Below are positions 1 through 6,574 of a stretch of 64,000 nucleotides of DNA, one piece after another. Origin of the DNA: Gemmatimonas groenlandica (GTDB lineage Bacteria > Gemmatimonadota > Gemmatimonadetes > Gemmatimonadales > Gemmatimonadaceae); assembly GCF_013004105.1 (NCBI RefSeq), contig NZ_CP053085.1, positions 4,402,001 to 4,466,000 of the forward strand, written 5' to 3'. Positions within the stretch are counted from its first letter, which is position 1, and every line of letters starts with the position of its first letter. The notes beneath the pieces are model-generated. The model was not told where the DNA came from and did no database searches. It was given only the letters and a program-made list of their open reading frames with translations. The position numbers and the translations under genes are program-made.

Positions 1-154
1 AGAAGGCGCGGCCGGTGATCGGGCCCGAGGCAACCGACGCGTCGAAGCGGAGTTGCACTGTCTGTGCGGCGGCGGGTGCGGTGATCAGGGCGACGCCGGC
101 GGCTAGCCGTGCGGTAAAGCATGCGGTGAAACGGGGGAAGCGAAACATCGACAT
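1..154 (-). CDS. Secreted protein, N-terminal part only (cut by window edge)
   Basis: The minus-strand frame stays open from an ATG at 154 to the left edge, about 51 codons. It begins with a clear signal peptide: basic MSMFRFPRF, then a hydrophobic run ending in APAAAQ, with cleavage probably before QTVQLRF. The mature start contains the words FDASV and GPITGRAF. These faintly recall the N-terminal beta domain of secreted esterase-like proteins, but too little is visible to name a family. The upstream gene on the same strand stops at 160, only 5 bp before this start, so the two are probably co-transcribed. A second in-frame ATG lies at 148. Confidence 0.6.
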   Translation of the reverse strand, partial: MSMFRFPRFTACFTARLAAGVALITAPAAAQTVQLRFDASVASGPITGRAF

Positions 155-159
155 GGCGG

Positions 160-732
160 TCAGTGCTGGTGCGAAGGCGGCGGCGGTGCCGCGAAGGGAA
201 CTTCCGACGCCAGCCCCGGCGCCGTGGATTCAGGAGTGTCGGAGAGATGTTCCTGCACGATGCGCCAGCGTCCGTTCTCGCGGCGCCAGAGCATCGTCCA
301 CGCGCCGCTCACGGTGTGTGGCGTGCCTTGCGGCGTAGTGTGCGGAATGCTGTACACGAGCGTGAGCACGGCGGCGTCGCGCGTGATCACGTCGACGTAG
401 GTGGAACCCAGTACGAAGCGCGGGTTCTGCATGTTGCGACCCACGCGCTGCCAGAATCCGGCGATCTCGGCGGCCAGAGTGTCGCGCGCGGTGCTCACCC
501 GCCCGGCCACCGCGGAGATGACACGTCCGCTGTCCGGGTACAGGCTGAGCAGCCGTGCGGCGGGGTCGGGCTTCGACAAGTCGTAGGCGTCGGTCACGAG
601 GGCGCTCAGCGTGTCGGCGATCGCGCGTCGGTCAGCCGCCGAGACGCGGAGCGGGTCGGTGCACGCGGTCAGCATCGACAGGACGGCGGCGGCGGCGCCG
701 ACAGCGAACAGGCGGTGGATGAGTGGGCGCAT
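160..732 (-). CDS. Lipoprotein with NTF2/SnoaL-like domain
   Basis: About 190 residues. The ATG at 732 is preferred to an upstream GTG because it is directly followed by a lipoprotein signal (MRPLIHRLFAVG, hydrophobic core, lipobox LTAC), so the mature protein should be anchored in a membrane facing the periplasm. The rest looks like an NTF2-fold (DUF4440/SnoaL-like) domain: an N-terminal helix (RRAIADTLSALVTDAYDL), a central AEIAGFWQRVGR helix, then strands ending SGAWTMLWRRENGRWRIVQE, the typical last strands of this fold. Such domains may be enzymes or ligand binders; no catalytic residues can be assigned. The tail is Pro/Ala/His-rich. It lies 5 bp upstream of the partial secreted gene. 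Confidence 0.7.
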   Translation of the reverse strand: MRPLIHRLFAVGAAAAVLSMLTACTDPLRVSAADRRAIADTLSALVTDAYDLSKPDPAARLLSLYPDSGRVISAVAGRVSTARDTLAAEIAGFWQRVGRNMQNPRFVLGSTYVDVITRDAAVLTLVYSIPHTTPQGTPHTVSGAWTMLWRRENGRWRIVQEHLSDTPESTAPGLASEVPFAAPPPPSHQH

Positions 733-1020
733 CGTGGCGTGGGGAACGGGTGCCCGATTGGAACGGTGGACGGCTCTCCGTGAGGATAACGAGGGCGGTC
801 TCATGCCGCTCCCGCTGTTTGGGACCTGTCCACGTTCCCGCGCAGAGGACACCGGTTGTCACCGTTTGAGGACGGTTGGTCGCGCGGAAAAGCGAAGTTC
901 CCTCTGGCAGCGCGCCGACACCAACTGGCGCGGTCATTGCTGTGCACCTTGGTATCGGGATCACACGGCAGGCGCCGCGTGGATGCCCGTCTGCCATGGC
1001 CCGGCGGCCAGGAGGAGCGC
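733..1020. other. Divergent intergenic region, no gene
   Basis: This 288-bp gap separates two divergent lipoprotein genes and should hold both promoters. Frames across it exist only as shadow extensions of the flanking genes. No strong hairpin or obvious paired promoter boxes were recognised by eye. The one clear signal is a Shine-Dalgarno-like GGAGGAG at 1011-1017 in front of the rightward gene. Confidence 0.4.
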
Positions 1021-1734
1021 GTGCGGAAGACGATGAAGACGGCGGCGGTCGTATCAGGAATGGCCGCGGTGTTCGCGCTGGGGGGCTGTGGTGGAGAACG
1101 CGATCAGGCGGCCATGACGGCCGACCTCGAACGTGACTTGCAGTTGGCGACGGCCGCCGAGCGCCCACGGACGGCGGTGGTGTCGGCGCTCGAGGGCGGC
1201 CCGACTGGCGCGCCCAGCGGTGACCAGGTGGGACGTCGCGATGCCGTGCCCACGCCGCGACGCACCGCGCGCCCCACGCCGAGCGCACCGATCACGGAAA
1301 CGGTCACGCCGGACGCGGTGAGCGAAGCGCCCGCCCCGGCCGTCGTAACGACCGAGCGCGTGGAGCCCACGCCCGCGCCGAGCCCTGAGCCCGGTGTGCA
1401 GGCCCCGCCGGATTTATCGACCGAAGCTGCCGTCACCTCGGGCCCATCGGCCAGCGGCAACGAAGACGCTGGCCGCGATCGCGGCACCGGCAGCGGCAAC
1501 GTCGGTAACGGCGACAGTGGACGTCGCGGCGGAGGATGGGGCGGCATCATCGGTGTCGTGATCCGCGGCGGCGGTGCCGGCGACGATCACTGCGAAGAGC
1601 ATGACCGCCGGCGCAACGGCGGCCGCATTGGCACCCGCGTGGGCGGCAACGGCGGCATCATCGGCACCGTGATCGGTGAAGTGATCGACCGAGGACGAGC
1701 GCCGGTCGGGACGCCGCAAAGATGGCCGCGCTGA
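1021..1734 (+). CDS. Gly/Pro-rich lipoprotein of unknown function
   Basis: About 237 residues. The GTG at 1021 is chosen because GGAGGAG ends 4 bp before it; an ATG at 1033 (MKTAAVVSG) is the alternative and gives the same mature protein. The signal peptide ends with lipobox ALGGC. A short helical part (LERDLQLATAAERPR) is followed by a long Pro/Ala/Thr-rich segment that should be disordered and may cross the cell wall or periplasm. The C-terminus is Gly-rich with two similar blocks, GGIIGVVIRGGG and GGIIGTVIGEVIDRG, separated by an acidic/His cluster (DDHCEEHDRRR). The GGIIG..I.. blocks resemble glycine-zipper segments, but function is unknown. The gene is directly followed by the tandem-repeat region. 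Confidence 0.6.
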   Translation: MRKTMKTAAVVSGMAAVFALGGCGGERDQAAMTADLERDLQLATAAERPRTAVVSALEGGPTGAPSGDQVGRRDAVPTPRRTARPTPSAPITETVTPDAVSEAPAPAVVTTERVEPTPAPSPEPGVQAPPDLSTEAAVTSGPSASGNEDAGRDRGTGSGNVGNGDSGRRGGGWGGIIGVVIRGGGAGDDHCEEHDRRRNGGRIGTRVGGNGGIIGTVIGEVIDRGRAPVGTPQRWPR

Positions 1735-1751
1735 TGGTCACGGGCAGACGG

Positions 1752-1911
1752 CGCTAGGAATAGACAGCGCTAAGAGTAAACAACGCTAAGAGTAAACAAC
1801 GCTAAGAGTAAACAACGCTAAGAGTAAACAACGCTAAGAGTTAGGGGCGCTAAGAGTTAGGGGCGCTAAGAGTTAGGGGCGCTAAGAGTTAGGGGCGCTA
1901 AGAGTTAGGAG
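1752..1911 (+). repeat. 16-bp tandem repeat array, ten units in two sequence classes
   Basis: One degenerate unit (1752-1767) is followed by four perfect copies of CGCTAAGAGTAAACAA (1768-1831) and five copies of CGCTAAGAGTTAGGGG (1832-1911; the last unit ends in GGAG). The constant half is CGCTAAGAG and the variable half defines the two classes. There are no spacers between units, so this is not a CRISPR array. It forms the expanded left arm of a larger inverted-repeat element whose right arm is at 1981-2057. It lies 17 bp after the stop of the Gly-rich lipoprotein gene. Confidence 0.95.
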
Positions 1912-2057
1912 CGACGGGGAGAATACGCGTGACCGCACGGGGTGGTCGGCGCGGTTCGCCGTGTCGCTCTTTCCTTTTCGCGCCGTTTATTCTTGGCGCC
2001 CCTGATTCTTGGCGCCCCTGATTCTTGGCGCCGTTTACTCTTGGCGTTGTTTGCCGG
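1752..2057 (+). repeat. Long hairpin element, family 1, copy 1
   Basis: The left arm is the array at 1752-1911. The right arm at 1981-2057 holds 16-bp units of the inverse form (CGCCGTTTATTCTTGG, CGCCCCTGATTCTTGG twice, CGCCGTTTACTCTTGG). Unit 1832-1849 pairs with 1997-2014 over 18 of 18 positions in plus-strand RNA if three G-U pairs are allowed. The central part (1949-1980, containing GCGCGGTTCGCCG) is homologous to the centre of copy 2 at 25921-25940. The element ends 33 bp before the truncated-haemoglobin start, so it is either a terminator for the upstream gene or a structured leader for the downstream one. No gene is seen in 1735-2089. Confidence 0.9.
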
Positions 2058-2089
2058 TGACCCATCAGACGCTACTCTTCGTCACTCCC

Positions 2090-2467
2090 ATGTCTCACTA
2101 CGAAGAGCTCGGCGGCGAGACCGGCATTCGTGCGCTGGTCGATCGCTTCTACGATTTTATGGACACCGCCCCCGAAGCGGTGAACGTGCGGGCGCTTCAC
2201 GCGACCAGCCTCAAGGCGTCCCGCGAGAAGCTCTATCTGTTTCTGACCGGGTGGACCGGCGGGCCGGATCTGTACGTAGAGCAGTTCGGCCATCCGAAGC
2301 TGCGGATGCGGCATTTTCCCTTTGCCATCGGCGCGCGCGAGCGGGACGAGTGGCTGTGGTGCATGGATCAGGCGCTGACCGAGCACGCGATGTCCGAGGA
2401 GCTCCGCGGATATCTGAAGCTCAGGATGCACCAGCTGGCCGATCATATGCGCAACCAACCCGAGTAG
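2090..2467 (+). CDS. Group 2 truncated haemoglobin
   Basis: 125 residues, a normal length for a 2/2 globin. The start MSHYEELGGETGIRALVDRF is the canonical beginning of the family. Group 2 hallmarks are visible: the LRMRHFPFAIG segment carrying the proximal haem-ligand His (about residue 73), and ERDEWLWCMDQAL with the group 2 Trp at helix G8. Proteins of this type bind O2, CO or NO and are linked to NO or peroxide detoxification; the physiological role here is inferred. The ATG at 2090 is preferred to in-frame upstream starts that lie in the repeat. rsmD follows after 14 bp, so the two are probably co-transcribed. Confidence 0.9.
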   Translation: MSHYEELGGETGIRALVDRFYDFMDTAPEAVNVRALHATSLKASREKLYLFLTGWTGGPDLYVEQFGHPKLRMRHFPFAIGARERDEWLWCMDQALTEHAMSEELRGYLKLRMHQLADHMRNQPE

Positions 2468-2481
2468 CTCAGAAGACCGTT

Positions 2482-3006
2482 ATGCGCATTGTGGCCGGAA
2501 AGTTTGCAGGACGACACCTCACCTCACCCAATGATTTCCGGGTGCGCCCCACGGGGGAGACGGTGCGGGTGGCGCTCATGCGACTGCTGCGCAACGATCT
2601 CGAAGGGGCCCGCATCATCGATCTGTTCGCCGGCACCGGCGCGCTCGGCCTCGAAGCGCTGTCACGCGGCGGCAAGTACGTGGACTTCGTGGAGTTCCGC
2701 CCCTCGAGTCTGCATGCGCTGAAGGCCAACATCGCCGCGCTCGGCGTTCGCGAGAAGACACGCGTCTACAAGAAGGACGCGCTGCCGTTTGCGGGTGCCC
2801 TGCCGTCGGGGAAGTTCGATATCGCCTTCGCCGATCCCCCATACGAGTCGAAGATGCTGGACCGCCTCATCGAGAGCTGGCATCGGCAGAAGTTTTCGAC
2901 GATCCTTGCGATCGAACACGCGCGGGTGCACGTGTTGCCACCGATCGTGAAGCCGCAGCATACCCAAGTGTTCGATGACAGCGCCATCTCGGTGTACCGC
3001 CTGTAG
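2482..3006 (+). CDS. rsmD: 16S rRNA (guanine(966)-N2)-methyltransferase RsmD
   Basis: 174 residues. The start MRIVAGKFAGRHL is typical of RsmD. SAM-binding motif I reads DLFAGTGALGLEALSRG (about residues 47-63) and catalytic motif IV reads FADPPY (about 115-120), the (D/N)PP(F/Y) signature of exocyclic-amine methyltransferases. RsmD uses SAM to methylate N2 of G966 in the 30S subunit. In many genomes rsmD precedes coaD, but here it is followed after 31 bp by a penicillin-acylase homologue on the same strand. Start at ATG 2482, 14 bp after the globin gene. Confidence 0.92.
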   Translation: MRIVAGKFAGRHLTSPNDFRVRPTGETVRVALMRLLRNDLEGARIIDLFAGTGALGLEALSRGGKYVDFVEFRPSSLHALKANIAALGVREKTRVYKKDALPFAGALPSGKFDIAFADPPYESKMLDRLIESWHRQKFSTILAIEHARVHVLPPIVKPQHTQVFDDSAISVYRL

Positions 3007-3037
3007 TTCTCACCTGTCGACATCCGTAGGCCCTACC

Positions 3038-5194
3038 ATGCGCAACATGCTCCGCTCCGTCATTGCGGCGACCCTGCTGCTCGCGCCATCCATTGCGTCG
3101 GCGCAGCCGTCCTCGTGGAAGAAGCAGGCCGACCGCGTCACGATCATGCGCGACCAGTACGGCATCGCCCACGTGTACGGCAAGTCGGACGCCGATGCCG
3201 TGTTCGGCATGGTGTTCGCGCAGGCGGAAGACGACTTCAATCGCGTGGAGACGAACTACATCACAGCGATGGGTCGCACGTCGGAAGTGGAAGGCGAGGG
3301 CGCGCTGTGGCGCGACCTGCGCATGAAGCTCTTCATCGACACGCTCGACATGAAGGCGAAGTACGCGGAAAGCCCGGTGTGGCTGAAGGCGCTGATGAAC
3401 AGCTTTGCCGATGGCTTGAACTATTATCTCGCGACGCACCCGCAGGTGAAGCCGAAGTTGCTCACGAAGTTCGAGCCGTGGATGGCCCTGACGTTCACCG
3501 AAGGCAGCATCGGCGGTGATATCGCCGGCGTGAACGCCGGCAGCATCGAGCAGTTCTATGCGCCGCGCATGGGGATGGCGCCGGCCGCGCCGTCGCGTGA
3601 GGAACTCGACGCGGAGTTCGAACCGCGTGAGCCCACCGGGTCGAACGGTTTCGCGATCGCGCCGAAGAACACCGCCAATGGACATGCGCTGCTGCTGATC
3701 AATCCGCATACGGATCACTACTTCCGTCCGGAGATCCACGTAAACAGCGAGGAAGGGCTCAAGGCCTACGGCGCCGTCACGTGGGGACAGTTCTTCATCT
3801 ATCAGGGCTTCAACGACAAGAACGGCTGGATGCACACCACTGGCGGCGGCGACGTGGCCGATGAGTACCAGCTCACGGTTTCCGAGCGCGACGGCAAGGT
3901 GTTCTATCAGTACGCCGGTGGCGAGCGTGAGATGAAGTCCAAAGTCATCGTGTTGCCGTACAAGACGTCGGCCGGCATGCAGCGGAAGACGGTCACGGCG
4001 TACTTCAGCCATCACGGGCCGATCATCCGCAATGACAACGGCAAGTGGGTCGCCGTGCGGCTCATGCAGGAGCCGATCAAGGCGCTGATGCAGTCGTTTG
4101 GCCGTACCAAGACGAGCGACTTCGCGAGCTACAAGAAGGTGATGGAGCTGCGCACCAACTCGTCGAATAACACGGTGTACGCCGACGCGAGTGGCACGAT
4201 TGCCTTCGTGAACGGTGACTTCATCCCGAAGCGCAATCCGAAGTTCGACTACACCCGTCCGGTGGACGGCGGCACGCCGGACACGGAGTGGCAGGGTCTG
4301 CATTCGCTCGACGAAACGATCCTCGTGACGAATCCGGCGAACGGCTGGCTGATGAACACCAACAACTGGCCGTTCACGGTAGCGGGCCCGAATAGTCCGA
4401 AGATCGGCGACTTTCCGAAGTACATGGCGCAGTATCAGGAAGAAAACGCGCGTGGCATTCACGCGATCCGCATGCTGAATGGCCGCACCGACTTCACCGT
4501 CGACAAGTTGATCGCGGCCGCGTACGACAGCTATCTCCCGGCCTTCGAGCAGATCATTCCGCCACTCGTCGGCGCATGGGATGCGCTGCCCGGTTCCGAC
4601 ACGGTGCGTACCAAGCTCGCCGACCAGATCGCGGTGCTGCGCAGCTGGGATTATCGTTTCGGGCTCACATCGGTGGCGATGTCGCTGGCGAATGCCTACG
4701 GCGAGGAACTCGCGCGCGTCACGCGTGGCAATCGCGCGGCCGCCCGCGACAACGCCGTGATGCTGGGCGCGCTCGCGCGCAGCGCCGACAAGCTGGCCAG
4801 CGACTTCGGGACCTGGAAGACGCCATGGGGCGAGATCAACCGCTTCCAGCGTCTCGACGGCCGCATCGCCGCCGTGTACGACGATGCGAAGCCCAGCATC
4901 CCGGTGCCGTACACGACGTCGAACTGGGGCTCGCTGGCGGCGTTCTCGCAGAACGGCGTGCGGACCACGAAGCGCATCTACGGGAATCGCGGCAACAGTT
5001 TCATCGCCGCCGTGGAATTCGGCCCACGCATCGTGGCCAAGACGTCACTCGCCGGCGGAGTGAGTGGCGACCCCGCGTCGCCGTATTTCATGAACCAGGC
5101 CGAGGACTACGCGAAGGGGCAGTTCAAAGTGGTGAACTACTATCGCGAGGACGTGGAGAAGAACGCCAAGCGCACGTACCACCCGGGTCAGTGA
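3038..5194 (+). CDS. Secreted penicillin acylase family protein (Ntn-hydrolase)
   Basis: 718 residues. A signal peptide (MRNMLRSVIAATLLLAPSIASA) indicates export. The protein matches the penicillin amidase/AHL-acylase family: an N-terminal alpha domain with RDQYGIAHVYG and FAQAEDDFNRVE, then the autocleavage region TGSNGFAIAP in which Ser (about residue 205) should become the N-terminal nucleophile of the beta chain. NPHTDHYFRPEIHVNSEEG and NDKNGWMHTTGGGDVADEY follow. This layout is like aculeacin A and acyl-homoserine-lactone acylases, so an amide of a fatty or aromatic acid is the likely substrate; the exact one cannot be told. The following gene starts within or just after its stop codon. 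Confidence 0.85.
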   Translation: MRNMLRSVIAATLLLAPSIASAQPSSWKKQADRVTIMRDQYGIAHVYGKSDADAVFGMVFAQAEDDFNRVETNYITAMGRTSEVEGEGALWRDLRMKLFIDTLDMKAKYAESPVWLKALMNSFADGLNYYLATHPQVKPKLLTKFEPWMALTFTEGSIGGDIAGVNAGSIEQFYAPRMGMAPAAPSREELDAEFEPREPTGSNGFAIAPKNTANGHALLLINPHTDHYFRPEIHVNSEEGLKAYGAVTWGQFFIYQGFNDKNGWMHTTGGGDVADEYQLTVSERDGKVFYQYAGGEREMKSKVIVLPYKTSAGMQRKTVTAYFSHHGPIIRNDNGKWVAVRLMQEPIKALMQSFGRTKTSDFASYKKVMELRTNSSNNTVYADASGTIAFVNGDFIPKRNPKFDYTRPVDGGTPDTEWQGLHSLDETILVTNPANGWLMNTNNWPFTVAGPNSPKIGDFPKYMAQYQEENARGIHAIRMLNGRTDFTVDKLIAAAYDSYLPAFEQIIPPLVGAWDALPGSDTVRTKLADQIAVLRSWDYRFGLTSVAMSLANAYGEELARVTRGNRAAARDNAVMLGALARSADKLASDFGTWKTPWGEINRFQRLDGRIAAVYDDAKPSIPVPYTTSNWGSLAAFSQNGVRTTKRIYGNRGNSFIAAVEFGPRIVAKTSLAGGVSGDPASPYFMNQAEDYAKGQFKVVNYYREDVEKNAKRTYHPGQ

Positions 5195-5214
5195 GCGTGG
5201 TGACCGACGGATCG

Positions 5215-6081
5215 ATGCGCCCCGCCGCTGCGAGCTTCGCCGCTGCGAGCTTCGCCGCTGCGATCGACTTCGGGGCCAGCAACACCGATGTGGTCGTGCG
5301 CGACGGCAGCGCGACGCGGCACTGGACGCTGCCGAGCGAAGGGCAGCCCGATGAAGCGCGGGTTAGGCGCGTGCTCGACGCCGGTGGGGTGTCGCCACGC
5401 GATCTGGAGTGGATCGCCGTGACCGGTGGGAATCGCACGATGCTCCCCCAGTCGATCGACGATCGCATGCTGCATCGCGTTGATGAGGTGAAGGCGATCG
5501 GACACGGCGGTCTGGCGTTGGCCAATCTCGAGTCAGCGCTCGTGACGAGTGCCGGGTCGGGCACGGCGTGCGTCGCGGCCACCACGAACAGCGCGCATCA
5601 TGTGACGGGTACCGGCGTCGGCGGGGGCACGCTCGTCGGACTTGGGCGACTCCTGCTGGGCACCGTCGATCCGCACGAAATCGATGCGCTGGCGCAGCAG
5701 GGATCCGATACGACGCACAATCTCACGATTGCCGAAGTGCTGGGCGGCGCGATCGGCAGTCTGCCGCCGGAGACGACCGCCGTGAACTTCGGCCGCGTGG
5801 CCCGTCATCCGGTGGAGGCGTCACGCGAAGACACGGCGGCCGCACTGGTGAACATGGTGGGGCAGGTGATCGCGGTGATTGCGATCAACGCGGCGCGGGC
5901 GCAGCAGCTGCCGCACGTAGTGATCGTGGGCCACCTGGCGGATCTCAAGAGCATCCGGCGCACGTTCGGCCTCGTCGCCAAGTTCTACGGCGCCACCATT
6001 CTCACACCGCAGGCCGGTGGTTCAGCGACAGCGGTGGGTGCGCTGCTGTCCACCGAGCGCATCCTGCGAACGGGCGCGTAA
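5215..6081 (+). CDS. coaW: Type II pantothenate kinase
   Basis: 288 residues from ATG 5215. A GTG at 5191 that overlaps the upstream stop (GTGA) is an equally possible start. The family part starts at AIDFGASNTDVVVRDG, the ATP phosphate-1 motif of the acetate-kinase/hexokinase/actin fold. It continues with SAGSGTACVAA, the glycine-rich GTGVGGGTLVGLGRLLLG, and the C-terminal adenosine/phosphate motifs VVIVGHLADLKSIR and QAGGSATAVGALLS. This is the fumble/CoaW family, which phosphorylates pantothenate in the first committed step of CoA synthesis. The N-terminus contains a 15-bp tandem duplication giving ASFAAASFAA before the first strand. It ends in a strong hairpin shared with the convergent gene. 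Confidence 0.85.
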   Translation: MRPAAASFAAASFAAAIDFGASNTDVVVRDGSATRHWTLPSEGQPDEARVRRVLDAGGVSPRDLEWIAVTGGNRTMLPQSIDDRMLHRVDEVKAIGHGGLALANLESALVTSAGSGTACVAATTNSAHHVTGTGVGGGTLVGLGRLLLGTVDPHEIDALAQQGSDTTHNLTIAEVLGGAIGSLPPETTAVNFGRVARHPVEASREDTAAALVNMVGQVIAVIAINAARAQQLPHVVIVGHLADLKSIRRTFGLVAKFYGATILTPQAGGSATAVGALLSTERILRTGA

Positions 6082-6098
6082 ACTCCGCCCGTTCGCAG
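6064..6098. terminator. Bidirectional hairpin between convergent genes
   Basis: CTGCGAACGGGCG (6064-6076) is followed by its perfect complement CGCCCGTTCGCAG (6086-6098) with a 9-nt loop. The left arm covers the last codons of coaW. No long T-run follows on either side. The location between convergent genes that end at 6081 and 6108 supports a terminator role for both. Confidence 0.75.
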
Positions 6099-6107
6099 TC
6101 CGATGGC

Positions 6108-6521
6108 CTACTTGGTCTGACAGAGATGGTCGAGGGCGACCTTCGGCATGGATCCGGGCAGGGGTGTGGCGTATCCCGGGATTCCGACTTCCTTGTGCTG
6201 GGCCACTTTCGTCCCCTTGGCGTCGCTGTAATACCAGTTCTCCTTCACGGCGACGACCTGTTTGCGGCAGTCGAGCAAGAGCAGTGTGCGCGAGCTGTAC
6301 CAATTGCCGCCTGGTACCTTGGTGGGCTTGTGGAACTGCACACGCAGCGGGGCGGTGATGATGCCCCCGTCGCGCTTCACCGACTTGGACTCGAGCAGCA
6401 CCGTGCCGCCTTTGATCAGCCCGATCGGCTTGGGTGCCTGCGCTGATGCCTCGCGCGACGACAGCGCGATCACGGCGAGTGACGACAGCGCAACGAAGCG
6501 AGAGATGCGGCGCAACGACAT
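6108..6521 (-). CDS. Small secreted protein, surface-adhesin E-like
   Basis: About 137 residues. The ATG at 6521 gives a proper signal peptide (MSLRRISRFVALSSLAVIAL...ASA); in-frame ATGs at 6551 and 6563 would add a few residues. The mature part contains KPTKVPGGNWYSSRTLLLLDCRKQ and a later VKENWYYSDAKGTKVAQ followed by a C-terminal LDHLCQ. Two cysteines could form a disulfide. The pattern (DC.....V..N.YYS..G..V) resembles the surface-adhesin protein E family, but I cannot confirm membership. It faces coaW and shares a terminator hairpin with it. Confidence 0.6.
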   Translation of the reverse strand: MSLRRISRFVALSSLAVIALSSREASAQAPKPIGLIKGGTVLLESKSVKRDGGIITAPLRVQFHKPTKVPGGNWYSSRTLLLLDCRKQVVAVKENWYYSDAKGTKVAQHKEVGIPGYATPLPGSMPKVALDHLCQTK

Positions 6522-6574
6522 CCTCGGCGTGAAGTGGGTGATCGAAGTCATGCACGGGTCCATGAAGGTCGAAA

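Noticed and set aside
1752-1911. Possible CRISPR array
   Set aside because: The 16-bp units are directly contiguous with no spacers, and no cas gene is near.
1942-2481. N-terminal extension of rsmD through the haemoglobin gene
   Set aside because: It runs through the repeat and out of frame across the globin gene; the RsmD family begins at MRIVAGKFAGR.
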